This document shows positions 20,131-32,300 of a DNA stretch of 64,000 nt, piece by piece. The notes under the pieces are model-generated. The model was given only the letters and a program-made list of their open reading frames with translations. It was not told the DNA's origin and searched no databases. Within the stretch, counting starts at the first letter, position 1; every line of letters starts with the position of its first letter. The translations under genes were made by a program, and so were the position numbers. The DNA is taken from NCBI RefSeq assembly GCF_028858725.1, contig NC_084776.1, positions 4,278,001 to 4,342,000 of the forward strand, read 5' to 3'. Source of the DNA: Colius striatus (lineage: Eukaryota > Chordata > Aves > Coliiformes > Coliidae).

Positions 20131-23100
20131 AGCGGAGAGCGCTTCGGAAGGAGGATTTTATTAATTATATTCAGGTAGGCTTCTGTGGTGAGCAGAGTGT
20201 GCTGGCTTGCCTGGTAGGTGCGGCTCAGTTAGAAATTCAGTAGGTTTGTAGGGGCTCACGTAGGAAGCAGACAGCTCCTTGCGGCCTCTCCTCACCTTGT
20301 GCCTAGTGTTCGCTCGTAAAACACACCACAGCATAAAGCACAGTCGAGAATTGGTGCCTGAGTTGAGGACGAGAGAGCCTTCTTTCCTGTGACTTTTCCT
20401 GTAGTTTCTTTCCTCTCTGGGGATGCAGAGACCCCAGTTCTCTGATGTGCTGTGCAAGTTGTAGTAAAGTCTAGCCAATTTTCTGTAGTGTTATAAGTTT
20501 GGCTTGTGTGTTATGATTAAAGGAATATGGGCTGCTAACAATTCAAGTCTGAAATATCATGTGCTATACAAATATTCAAGCTTAGTTTCATTCAGCCTTA
20601 GAAATGTAGGGATCTGGATGTAATTTCTATGGTCCACTTATGAGCTATAAAAACCTTGATAGTTTTTTATTGTTTCTTACTGTTATCTGGCTTTTCCTGT
20701 GCTTCTAAATGTATTCTTCTTCCCATTCTAGTATGAAATCCATCTGCTGGAACTGATCAAGAAAAGAAGAGCAGTAAGTTTATAGTTACTTATATCACAA
20801 AATACTTTATGCCAAATTTCCTATTGCAATGAAATTAAGCTTTTTTCCTGTGCTCCTAGCGCATTGGGTATTCGTTTAAGAAGGATGAAATTGAGGGCTC
20901 AATTCTGCATAGAGTCCATAGCCTCTTCAACCGTGCTACAGGAAAGTGGAAGGTGAGTTTATTTGTACTGTCAGACTGAGAAGTAGTTTTTTTGTATATA
21001 AAATTATCTAAATAGCATTGCCATCAAGTAATGCAGGAGAACATAGTAGGAAAAACTAAGTGAATGTTTGGTTTTACAGTTATCAGTAGTCTGGATGCAC
21101 ATCATTCACGTCAGACATAAGTATTTTTCTATGAGTCATTAGTCCTCAACTGTCTAGAGCCACATATTGCAAAGTTTGTCTGCTTGCAAGGACTGAAAAC
21201 AGAATGAAGAGAGCTTTCAGTTGCTTTGGGAAAAGATTATCGTGATATGTTGAATGATAAAACCTAAATGAGATGCCTCAGGAGCTGTTACAGTGTGTGC
21301 TCTATTACAGTTCAGTGTACTGTAGATGTGATTGGAGAGGCTGCGAGGGTGTATCTTGAGATGAGAGGGCTGTTTTTTCTGCACATGTTTTGTCATGAAT
21401 TTGAGAATCTGAAAGAAAAAAAAAAAGGAGAGGGTGAATTTGAGATTCAAAATTCCTTCTACATGCCAAGTTGTTGCACCAAGGGTGTAATGTTTGCTTG
21501 TCAATGTGCAAGTGATTTTTGCTTGTCTTGTCGTAATATTGAGTCTCTCCCCCTTGCATTTCCAACAGGAAGATGTCCAGCTTTGGCTTTCACATGTTGC
21601 ATTTTGCAAGGAATGGGTGAGTTTTTAAAATGCTACTCTTAATCTGAGTTGAAATACTGGATTAGTGTTTAATCAGGTATCTAAAACTTGAATTACATGA
21701 CAGGTAGAAACTTTACTGCCACATACTATAATACTGAAATAGTTTTGATAGCATTATTGGAGCTGTCTGTGATTTTCACTAGTGTGTGTAAGAGTAGAAT
21801 TTGACTCAACATTATTATGAGCACGTAGTTATTGTCCTTTCTGAACTGTAGAAGGTGACCTTATAATAGTAATGGAAGTGGCACCCCCCCCCCCAAAAAA
21901 AAAAAAAAATGCAGCCTTTCCCTAAAAAATGGTCAGTGAGCCCATGGGTTTGTGACTTAGGCAACCTTTGTGTTAGCTGTGAAATTCAGAAAGGTTTACC
22001 TGTGCTATTCTAATCTGGTAACGTTTGAGAGCTGGTCACTATTGAAGAAATACAAGAACCTTTTTACTGGAGATAAAGTAGCAGAGAAGTCTCTTTTCCA
22101 GTACAAACCTATTACAATTTGTAACCTTTCATAATGAAACTTTGGTGCTGGTGGTTCAGTTTGGTGCTAGAGTGGGTAATAAGCTTCTTCTTTTACAGAA
22201 TGCGAAACATCAGCTTAGTAAAGTGTTTTCTTCGCTGTTGGCCATTCATTCCAATAAACCAGGTAAATAAAACACTGGCAAGTGATCCCTAAATGACTGT
22301 AGATTGTAGACTGTGGGTTTCAAGCCTTAGAGATTTTAGTTCAAGCTAATGAGATAAAAGTCCCTTCTCTCTTTGCCTTGCTGTTACTTCAGAGAGAAGG
22401 GCCCTGACAGGAATTGTACTGAGCACTCAAGAGTGATGTCAAGGGGGAGTCCCCACGGTCTGAATGATCATTTCCCACGTAGACTGAGGACTAGGTAAAT
22501 GCTTTGGTGGTAGAAGGTTTTGAATACTTGTGGCTGCTTTTGGGCCTTTGAAGACATCATGGTACATCTTTGAATCTGTAGCTGTACCATATTCATCTTC
22601 CTGGATCTGCTTAGTTTTTAGTCCTTTAACTTGGTTTTACATGGGAGATCCTAGAGTCACAGAATGGTGGGGATTGGAAGGGGCCTCTAAAGATCATCCA
22701 ATCCAACTCCCTGTTAAAGCAAGTTCCCTTCAATCAGGGGACACAGGAATGTGTCCAGGCAGATGTGGAAACCTTCAGAAGAAGAGAATTCACACCCTCC
22801 CTGGGTAGCCCGTGCCGGGGCTCCATATTGCATTCTTGAGCTCTTGTTGGGGTGGTACATCAAACAAAAATGACCTGTGAATCCTGGAGAGAAGTGTCAA
22901 AAGGGCTTCTCATAACCAGCCACTTTCTTTGCCGTAAAATGAATTTATTTGAAACATCTGTTGCAGCACTGTGGATAATGGCAGCTAAATGGGAAATGGA
23001 GACACGACTCTCATCAGAAAGTGCGAGACACTTGTTCCTTCGTGCTTTGCGCTTCCATCCAGAGTGCTCAAAACTTTATCAAGAAGTGAGTACCCAGGTG

Positions 23101-26100
23101 TTCTACAAACAAATATTTGATCAGTCAGGGCAAATCAGTTCAGCATCCTTCTCAGATTAGTCTTAGAAAACTGGAAAAAAGTTATTTTGCCCTCAGTGGG
23201 GATATGTTATTGGGAACATGTAGTACTTTTTACTTAGCAGTTGTTTAGCAAATCCTGTATTTATGAACACAGAGTGAGGATTTCACACTGTTTACAAATA
23301 AATGTGGCAGAATTCCCTTTTTAAGTGCTGTAAGCCTTACTTGGTCATAGTTCTCTGGATTAGATCTGGTGTCCCTGGCTTTGCTAGGGAACATTGGTTT
23401 TTTTGAGGGCAAGTGAAAGTTCAAAGAATGACTAGAAAGTGGCAATTTCTAGGTGTGGGAAATTCCTGAGGGAATATGTAGGGCAGATAGCTATATGCAC
23501 AAACTTACAAAGCAAGGCTCTTGGACACCTGTGGGATGTTGGCAAAGTCCTGATCTGTATCTCCTCATGTAGGGCTTGTTTTAGCAGATTTGTGGGCTTA
23601 GATGTTTTATGATGTGTCCTCATCTCTACAATAATTTCATTTCTTTCTCTCTTGCAGTATTTCAGAATGGAGCTGATGCATGCTGAAAAACAGAGGAAGG
23701 AGAAGAAAGCATTTGAACAAGCAAAGATGGACTTGGTAGGTCTGCTAAACTTAAGAGATTGTCTGCTTGCATGTCACACATTTGAATGTACAGTTTCAAG
23801 AGATCTGTGCTAACAGTTTTTTCAACAGCAGCTTGGAGAAAGTTTTTGTTTGTGTCTTGTGCCTGTTTTAAGGTTTTCAAGTGTTCAACTGAAATACAGA
23901 TGTAAAGAAAAATCATGTACTAATGAAGTCTTTTGTTGCATAGGAAGGAGTAGCTAAACTTATCTCATAATTCTTTTAGTTGACTTACAAAATCAGACAT
24001 AGATTTAGATGAAGAAAACAATATCATTTTCTGATGTTTTCTCCATGTTTGCAAAAATAGTATCTGAGAACTATTTTTTCAGCAATGCTGTGCTTGGTGT
24101 TGCAGGGGGAATTCAGTTATTCTGAAGAGATTCTCAATGGGGAAATGGCTCGCATAGTCTACAGGGATGCTGCTCAGAAAATTAAAGGTGATTTAAAGCT
24201 TCTTGTACTTAGTCAGTAGGAACATTTTCACTTTTAACTTAGCTCTCCAATAGGGAATACAGATAGACTGAGCTCCAATGTACACACTTAAGATATTTTC
24301 AGATATACTGTTCTTCAGTTGAAAGTAGATAATATCAAAGTACACATTAACAGCACTGGTAGTTCTGATTTCATCACTGTCCTGCAGGTTGACACCCTTT
24401 CCAGTACAGCACCTTTTGGGCTGAAGTGGCTTAGGAGCTGGGCTTACAGACTTAAAATGTTTGTTTTAAAAACCAAAGGGAGGACAGTTCAGAATTACAC
24501 ACCCTTTCTGCTTTTGTTTTTTCTGAACATTTGATCGCAACTAATTATCTAGCACTAGTGACAAAGAAGAATCAACATTCTAACACTTGGCTTATCATAT
24601 GGGTAGAAAATGGAGATTCATAGAAAAGATTGTCTATCTGGACACTCTTAAATGTTACCTGTGTCTCTACAAAAGCTTGCAATGATAGAGAAATGCGAAG
24701 TGTGGTGACTGCAATACTCCACTTGATGGTTTGGTTTTTGTTTTTTCTCTTCTTGAAATTTAGGTGTTGAGTTTCATCTGGCTGTGCTTTCTATTGCAAA
24801 GCTCTTTGGTTTTACCCAAGATTTGCAAAAAGAAATTCTTGAAAGGTGAGATGTGCCTTTGTGTTGTTTTGTTTTGTTTTTAAGAAACATGTTCTCCTAA
24901 CTTTTCCAATTTATAATGGGTTGACAAGTTAACAGTTAAAAGCTGTTCCTCTAGGGAAAGGGACTGTTAAGGCCTATGAGAAATCCTTTAAGAACATGCA
25001 GGTATGCTCTTTAGAAAAGGACTGACTTTTCTGACTTCAGAAAAGGCTTGGAGAAGCTGCTAAGAAAATTTTAGAGAAATAAATTTGTCACTGAATAGTT
25101 GTTACGCTTTGTTTCTATAAATGTACTGGGGCAACTGTGGATTTTCCTAGTGTACTTTGTGATTCTTTTGCATCTTTTGTTTCTCCAGTTGTTCCTCCCT
25201 TTAAAGCTTCCTGACTAGCCCACTGGAGGATATCCATATTAAATAAAAACCACAAAATAGGCTTATATTTTGTCTTTTTCTTGTGGAAAGATAAAAGACG
25301 TTTTCTCTGGCATTTGATTACTTACAAATCAAGTACATTTCTGTATGAATGTAACAACCCTTCTAAAACATACCTGCAAAAGTAGCACAGCAACTGGGGG
25401 CTATTACACTGATGGTGTGTTTAGTTTGCAGACCAAGTACGCTGATGATCCTCTTACGTGGGACTACATGGCCCGTCGTGAGCTGGAGCTGGGGTCCCTG
25501 CAGTCCACAGAACACACCACAAAACAGATGAAAGTATCTGAAATGACCCAGCGAGAGGAACGGTGCTGTGCAGTCTTTGATGAGGCTTTGAGAGCAGTCC
25601 CAACAGGTGAAAAGCTCTGCAATTTAACATTTTTTCCTGCTACTTCAGCACACCATATTCTGTGAAAGCTTTGAAGTAGGTCTTGTCAGGCTTTGCCATA
25701 CATAAGAGAAAGCAAGCAGTTTTCAGAGGCTACGTGTTTGGGATCTGTTCTATTTGAATTATTTTCCAATGCATTTATGCTCTCAACCTGCTTAACTGCA
25801 AGTGCTTTTTGTTGCTTGTTCACTGTTATTAATGTGACTTAACCAGTGAGCAGAATAGAAGCTCACAGATGAATACTGCTTTGGAAGTTGCCAGTAGAAA
25901 AAAACTCCTAAGAAAAGGAAACCTGTAGAAGTATATTGCTGGCTGTCTGTGAGTGAGCAATGTTTGAGTTGCAAGTGGAGTGGATGTCCAGCTTCAATGT
26001 CTATTGTCCTTACTTTCAATGGAGGCCATCACAGGCACAGGATGCACTGAACATCAGTTGTGACAGCATGTGCTGAAGCCTCAGCTGAACTAAAAGCTTG

Positions 26101-29100
26101 ATGCTCTTTTTAAAGAGTTTTACTGTCTGCAGCTTGTACTGGGAAGCCATTTTTCAGTGTTGATCTCATAAATGTAAGGCCTCTTGATAATACAATATTT
26201 TGAAACAAAGATGGCATTAACACTTAGTGTTTAGATTCTCTGTAGTCATCAAAGACATGATTGTGCTTACTGTTGTGATTCTACAAAGTGTGTTATTATG
26301 CCTTTGATTCTACAGAGGACATGTGGAAATACTACATCACTTTTTGCTTAGAGAGATATAACAGGAAGACCAACAGTGGAGAATTAAAGCAAAAGGTAAA
26401 AGCTTATTGGGAAGTCATAGTAACAAATCATCCCTGTTTTTGCTGACTTCTGTAATCTATCAAACAAGGAGCAAACGTATTTTGACATCAGAAATACTAA
26501 CCTGTGGTCATCATTAAAAAACATTTACCCTCCATCTGAGAGCAAATGAATTTTACTGTCAGGTTGACATGTGGCCTGCCTGAACATAACTTGGGCATGA
26601 ACCTGCCTTGCCACCTAAGTACAGTGGTCTCTTAGGATAGAAATTAAGAGTGCAAACTCACTAATAGTCACTGATACGCCTACAAACCTTGGGGTTGGAC
26701 TAGATGACCTGTAAAGGTACCTTCCAACCCCAGCTATTCTATGATTCTCTGAAACCTGTCCTTCTCCAGAGAAGGGTGAATTAAAATGACACTTGCAAGT
26801 AAGTCTGAAAAAAGTTTGGTGCTGGCATGTGGGCACCTTAATTATGCATCTGTGCTTGAGTATGACTCAGTGAATTAACTAATCCGGTGCAGGTTGCTTC
26901 CCTTTTAAAACAGTAAAAGAACATTGCTGTGGTGTTTGTTTGCTCCTTAAAGAAGAAATGTAGTTCAGGTGCCCACTGGGCTTCTTGTAATGCTGGGATC
27001 GGGTATATGCAGGAGTAACACTTCTTTTCATGACCTTTTCTCTTCTGTTGTTTCTAGAGGCTGGAGAGGACACTGAGTGTGTTCAGCAGAGCCCATGAAT
27101 CCAGTTTGCTGCCAGAAGCTCTCTATAAGCAGTGGGTGAGAGTTGTCACAGAAAAATTGATCATGAGACTGTCTGGCACTGCTGTGTGCTCGTCTTTGCC
27201 ATTTTGAGTAGACAGAAAGATGGGCAATATTGCATTCAAAGCCTTGCTTTTTAACAAGGTGTTACAAATCTCTTGTGGTGATTTGCTGTATTTACTGGAT
27301 TTTAGCTTCAACTGTTACTGGAGTCCAGCCTCTCTGAGAAGGCTGCAGAGGTGTCAGAAGCTGCAACGAAGCGCTTCAGCCAGTCGGTGGAAATGTGGCA
27401 GATGAGGCTGCAGGTGCTGATCCAACTGAAGAGTGATGGTGTGACCCAGTGTTTTGAAGAAGCTGTGAAGCACATGAAATCTAAGGTCTGTGCTGGGTTT
27501 ATGGACTTGCATGCTGGAAACCTCTGGTATTTATTAGAGAGTTGGGATTTTTTTTTCCCTTTACCAAACATTCAAAATCCCAAGCTGGTTTTGAGGTAAA
27601 AATTAAGAACTTGACGTTTCACATGCACATGGCACTCGGGAGCATTAGGGGATTGTAAATTCACTTCATATTCACAGTTTTAAGGTCAGAATGCTCACAG
27701 GTGACATTTGGCATCCTCTTGTAGCAGTAAGCTGTTATTCTTTGCATCTTGCTTGGAAAAAGTATTTCCTTGTCTTCACTGTCCTGATGCATTGTTTGTG
27801 TGTGGGATACTTTAAACCTTGAATTAGCTTTGTGCTCTTACTGTTTCATTTCAAAGCTGAGGCATAAGGAGTGAGGAGAGGCAACAAAAGGGGTGATTGT
27901 TTCTTTCCTCCTTATTCTTGGCAGTTACCTTCGTACTGCAGTGTTCAGTGATGCAGGACTTGTCTTGCATCCCTGGCAACATGTCTTGCAGCTGTCTAGC
28001 TAAGGAGTATTTGTCCTCTAAGTGAAGAAGGAAACAAGAAGTTATTTTAATGTGCAGCCTGTCTTTCTGATAGCTATGTCTAAAGGACATTTTTGGTAGG
28101 GCCTGTAATATAGAACCTGATGGATGTGTTGCTGTCTGTTCATAGTTCCTGTATTTCATCATTTGATTTATCTGCTTACCTTGTAGGGCACTTTGCCGAT
28201 ATGGACCCTGTGGGTGGAATGGAGTGAAGGCACAAACAGCAAGGAAGACACAGATGCTCTCTACCAGGTACTTGGCTAATAGAAATCTAATTTTTATGAT
28301 CATGTGTAAATACCTGGGAACAATGTGTGTGGATGGAACAAACGTTTTACACTGCAGTTTCTTCAGGGATGTGTTGATATCAAAGAATTTGAAGTAGAAC
28401 TCTCTATGTTGTCAAAAAATCAGCTGGTTATTAGGCTCACAAGCACAGATGTCATAGCCATGCCTCTGAGATGTCTAGATTGAGCAAAGGCAATGATGGA
28501 TTCTTACTTCTCTTGGACTTCATGGTCTAGAATTTTTGCTCTGTTTTCCTGTCTAAACATGGAAAAGAGAATTTTCCTGTCTCTGTGAAACCATTGGTCT
28601 TGTTACAGAAACCTCAAGAACAAAATTGGGACTTCAATCTCACTGTAAATTCTCTAAATAGCTTAGGGCAAAATGTTTCCTTTTTGCCTGTCCTGTTGGG
28701 TTGTGGGGTTTTCCTCCCTATTTACAACATAAAACACGTATTTCAGGTGGAAGTTTCAAGTCAGTTGTTTGTAGAGCACTGGAAACCCTCTGCAGGAAGG
28801 ATGTTAGGGAAATGACACTTGCCAGCTGTGTGGACTATTATGTATTTTAGGCTACAACTGATATTTTAATTAGAAGAATACTGGATATGTGTTACCTACT
28901 GCTGTCTCTCATACATTTGGGATGCTTTTGTCCAATACTTCTGAGATGTGCTTTATGTCAGATGCCTAATTAGGGAGAATGTACTGTTTGGTTTCCTCTC
29001 TCTTGTTGCCTTACAATTGCAGCTTATGGAGTTGTTTTCCTTTTTGTCATTTTTGTTTTGGTTTTTTTTCCTTCCTTTTAAACTTGCAGAGGTCCTTACA

Positions 29101-30456
29101 TGCCACAACTCCTGCTGAGTCTGTGACTATGAAAGAAAAGTATCTTGACTGGACTTACAGAAATGGTGGTTATAAGAAAGTTAAAAGAGTCTTTACCAGG
29201 TGACAAATAAAACCTTCAAACCTGATTGTTCTGGGACTTATGTTAAAAGGCTTATGTCTAAAGTTACTTGTATTTTTATTTCAGCGTGTGTGAAAATCGT
29301 CCATTTTCACTTGACTTCTTCAGGAAGATGATCCAAATAGAAAAGCAGCAAGTAAGTTGTTGAATATCCGATTAGTGTCTTGGGTTTCTAAAATACATTT
29401 CTAACTGGATTTAAATAGGAAATGGAGGGCTTAGGAGTGCAGTCATTTGTTTGTGATCAGGTCATATTGTCTTCTAAAGTTGATTCATAGCATGTAATAC
29501 AAACCCAAGTTCCATGGTAACTAATCTTTGGCAGTGTGTGCGTGTAATTACCATGACTCTTTTTCTTTGTAAGAATCTAATCAAGCTGCAGACTCACTTC
29601 TGTACAAAATAAATGGCCTTTTAATACCTTCCTTTGTTAGGAATCTTGCAAAATGCTTCATCTGAGAGAATACTATGAACGTGCCTTGAGAGAATTTGGT
29701 TCAACAGATTCTGGTAAGGGAATTTTATGTAGTTAGTTAGTTATTCATTTGGTGCTGCCTCTTTTATTTCCATCCATTTCAAAAGGTAGCTGGTTGTTCT
29801 GCCCTTGTGATTGCTGTCATGCAGAGTGGAGCTTATTTCTTCTGTGCCATTAAGTGCATGACACTGCAGTGACCCTTCACTTTCAGTCCAGGGTCGTTGT
29901 TCACAGTGGGATGGCTTCAACCAGGTTTTGACATGAGCTAGCATAAGAGATGCTTATCACCTTTAGTTTGGATTTGCAAATCGTATTGAGCTATATTTTT
30001 ATTCATAGATTTAAGAGTATTTTGATAATTTATTTCTATGCTAAGATTTCTGTGGTGTTCCTATTGAGAAATAAACAGCTCAATTATTGCTGCTTTATTT
30101 CTTAAGTAATCACTGTTTCACCTGAGGATAGAACCCAGGGTTTTGGTCCTGCCAGGGTAGGAGCTTGTAGTTTCACTATGGAAACCTCATTGAGTTAACA
30201 TCAAGGGCACTTGCAAAAAGAGTGTTTCTAGGTTAAGTCTTGGTATGTTAAGTAATATCCAATCAAAGTCTAACTAGAACTTCTGGTATTCTTTTAAGAT
30301 CTCTGGCTGGATTATATCAAAGAGGAGCTAAGTCATCCCCAAGGCAAACCAGAAAACTGTGGGAGCATTCACTGGCGAGCTATGAAGATGTTGCAGGGAG
30401 ACCTGGTGGAAGACTTTGTTTCCAAATACACTTTATTGCAAACTGGACATTTATGA
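19891..30456 (+). CDS. UTP6: UTP6, small-subunit processome component, complete (19 coding exons, 597 aa)
   Basis: UTP6 is a nucleolar HAT-repeat protein of the UTP-B module in the U3-containing processome, needed for early 18S rRNA cleavages. Coding exons: 19891-19982, 20090-20174, 20732-20773, 20860-20952, 21569-21616, 22199-22262, 22967-23085, 23658-23735, 24106-24187, 24764-24845, 25425-25606, 26316-26395, 27058-27135, 27306-27485, 28187-28267, 29090-29199, 29285-29351, 29641-29713, 30299-30456. All introns are GT-AG. The sum is 1794 bases, i.e. 597 residues plus TGA, the same length as I recall for human. The N-terminal UTP6-type region (MAERIEQRLEDRVPELEQLE) spans about residues 1-90. 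HAT-like helices with spaced aromatics include LWLSHVAFCKEW (109-120), LWIMAAKWEMET (143-154), MWKYYITFCLERY (325-337), IWTLWVEWSEG (440-450), YLDWTYRNGGYKK (about 480-492) and LWLDYIKEEL (547-556). The ATG at 19891 has G at -3 and +4. Exon 11 uses the TTTAG acceptor at 25421-25425 rather than the nearby TTGCAG, because only that keeps frame. Confidence 0.97.
21884..21909. repeat. C11-A15 homopolymer junction in UTP6 intron 5
   Basis: Eleven C followed directly by fifteen A. This is simple sequence in intron 5, with no TE body recognised upstream. It is probably length-polymorphic. Confidence 0.9.
22655..22823 (-). mobile_element. CR1 LINE 3' fragment in UTP6 intron 6
   Basis: Plus-strand sequence with the antisense CR1 3' signature: GGATTGGAAGGGGCCTCTAA, then ATCATCCAATCCAACTCC, later GTGTCCAGGCAG and a CCCTGGGTAGCCCGTGCC-type ending. 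The element is therefore on the minus strand, opposite to UTP6. It is a typical 5'-truncated dead copy. Confidence 0.9.
26688..26752 (+). mobile_element. CR1 LINE 3' end in UTP6 intron 12
   Basis: Only the last 65 or so bases of a CR1 copy: GGGTTGGACTAGATGACC, then CCTTCCAACCCCAGC, ending in the ATTCTATGATTCT 3' microsatellite typical of avian CR1. It lies on the same strand as UTP6. Its extreme 5' truncation is normal for this family. Confidence 0.88.
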
Positions 30457-31015
30457 ACAAAAACTATAAATAGTTACAAGATGACAGTTCATTTTTTTAA
30501 ACTTCTTTGTACAAAAGTAAATATGTTCCTGAACCTTATTCAAGTGTCTCTTCTTTACACTCTTGCATATGTGGAAAAAGATATTGTAGTCCACCCCCTT
30601 GTAATTGTTTCCAGTGTTGCTTCTGCCAGTGGTGACTTCAAATGCACAGTTAGAGGAGAAAACAAAGGCATCTGTGAGACTTCTGAGAGCAAACTGCCTC
30701 TTGCCTAAACCTTCAGATGGAATAGTCATAATGCCTCAGCTTTCACACTCTGGAAGACTAACATTACAGCACACAAATGCAAAAAAACACTCCATGGAAA
30801 CTAAACCTGTGGGAGATCTTTGTTTCTCTGGTGTTCCTCTTTTTATTAGTCAATTTAGTTGACACAATCTGTAACGTGATATTTATTTACTGTTTCCTAC
30901 CCTTAGACCAAGAGCATGTCAGGGAAAGTAGAGAATCATGCAGCAGTGGTTCCCCTTAATTTCTTTGACTGAAGGGTGACATAATGGTAATAAAAATATT
31001 TCTTTAAGATTTCAC
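30457..31015 (+). other. UTP6: UTP6 3' UTR and polyadenylation signal
   Basis: Sequence after the UTP6 stop codon. A canonical AATAAA lies at 30989-30994, giving an expected cleavage site around 31005-31020 and a 3' UTR of about 550 bases. I saw no earlier AATAAA after the stop. The exact cleavage site is inferred. Confidence 0.65.
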
Positions 31016-31019
31016 ATGA

Positions 31020-31690
31020 GTAGAAACTGCAGCTCCTGAAGCAATGAATTGCACTGGCTTTTGACTAGCAGGAAACAAGGTTTGGAGCAACAGCCTGTTA
31101 GAACACAGTTTTTGTGATGCCTGGAGTCCATCCTGCTCTGTGTTTCCCAAGCTTTTAGCCAGGCCTTCATCTGACTCCTCAAGGGTTCTCAGCTGTTTTG
31201 TGTGTGGGTAATCAGCCCTCTTACACCCTGTCTGCCTGTTCCTTCCCTGAACCACTTGTCTTGCTTCTCCACAAAAAGCTTTGAAGTGCAAAGTACAGGT
31301 TTGGGGGATTTTGTTGTTATTTTGGGGGTTTTGTTTGGTTGGTTTTGTTGGGTTTTTTTGAAGTCCAACTCAGCCATTTCTGAAACAGATCCTGGTTCCT
31401 TGCTGCTGACTTCACTTCCCAAAGGCACACAGCTGTCTGTGGAGCACCTGCCACATCTGTTCAGTGCAGGTGCTGTCCCTGAGCTTGCTTCTAGCATGAA
31501 GCCTAAAGGAGAGGGTTATCTGTGGGCCAGATTAAAAAGCCAGAGTCTGGAGAGGCCGTGACATTTTACATACAACTGCCCGAGTGTGAAGGTGTCTCTT
31601 CACAACTCTTACATCTTATTTCTCTGCCTTTTTGTTTTTTCTGCGTTTGGTTTAGTTGTTGTTTTCCTCTCACCGGGCACCATTTCCAGC
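31020..31690. other. UTP6-COPRS spacer
   Basis: About 0.7 kb between the likely UTP6 poly(A) site and the CpG island of COPRS. It contains a T/G-rich stretch at about 31300-31360. No exon or repeat was recognised. Confidence 0.6.
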
Positions 31691-32300
31691 GGCAATGGAA
31701 GAAGTGACGCATTGTGTGTTCCAAAGGCTCGGGGAGCGCTGGTCTCTGCAGGGTGAGGGGGATGTGGAAAGGTCGCAGCGCCGCACGCCCTGAGGCTGAG
31801 GCAGAAGCCGCCGCTTGCCCTCGCGCCGTGCCTCGTTCCGACCGCGTAGCCCCGCGGCCTGCGGGTGCCGAGGAACCAGCCGCGGCGTTCCGCGGCTTCA
31901 GCTGCAGCCGCTTCCCGTCAGAGCCTGGCGGTGCCCGCGGCCGCTGGCTGCCTGGGGCGCACGCGCTGCCGCCCGGGCCCGGCGCTGAGGGCCCGGCGCG
32001 AGCGGCTCTCCAGGGCGGGAACGGACGGACGGACGGACGGAGTCTCCTTACGGCGGTGCCGCGGCCGGGCACTCCCTCCCCGCCGGCCGACATGGCGCGG
32101 CACGAGGCACCGCCGCCTTGGCAGGTGTGGGGGCTCCTGCGGGGCGGGAGGCGGGGCACGGGGCTGCGGGGTTGCCTGAAGCGGGCGACGCTGAGCTCCT
32201 GCTCGTCGGTTGCCCGTCCCACCGCAGGCCCGGCCTTAGGCGCGCTGGGCTCGGCTCTGGGAGCCTCCGCTATGGACTGGGGCTGCCCTTCAGCGAAAGG
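31690..32300. promoter_or_regulatory. COPRS: CpG-island promoter of COPRS
   Basis: A CpG-dense island starting sharply near 31690. It includes a CRE-like TGACGCA at 31705-31711 and a GGAC tetranucleotide run at 32023-32041 just before the start codon. No TATA box is seen. The transcription start is not determined. The island lies directly downstream of UTP6 on the same strand. Confidence 0.7.
32023..32041. repeat. (GGAC)n tetranucleotide repeat in the COPRS 5' leader
   Basis: Four full GGAC units plus GGA, ending about 50 bases before the COPRS ATG. It is short, and could be in the 5' UTR if transcription starts upstream of it. Confidence 0.85.

Noticed and set aside
19188-20243. 351-codon plus-strand open frame across the UTP6 promoter
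   Set aside because: It overlaps UTP6 exons 1 and 2 in a different frame, runs through their splice sites, and gains its length from stop-poor GC-rich island DNA. No recognisable domain.
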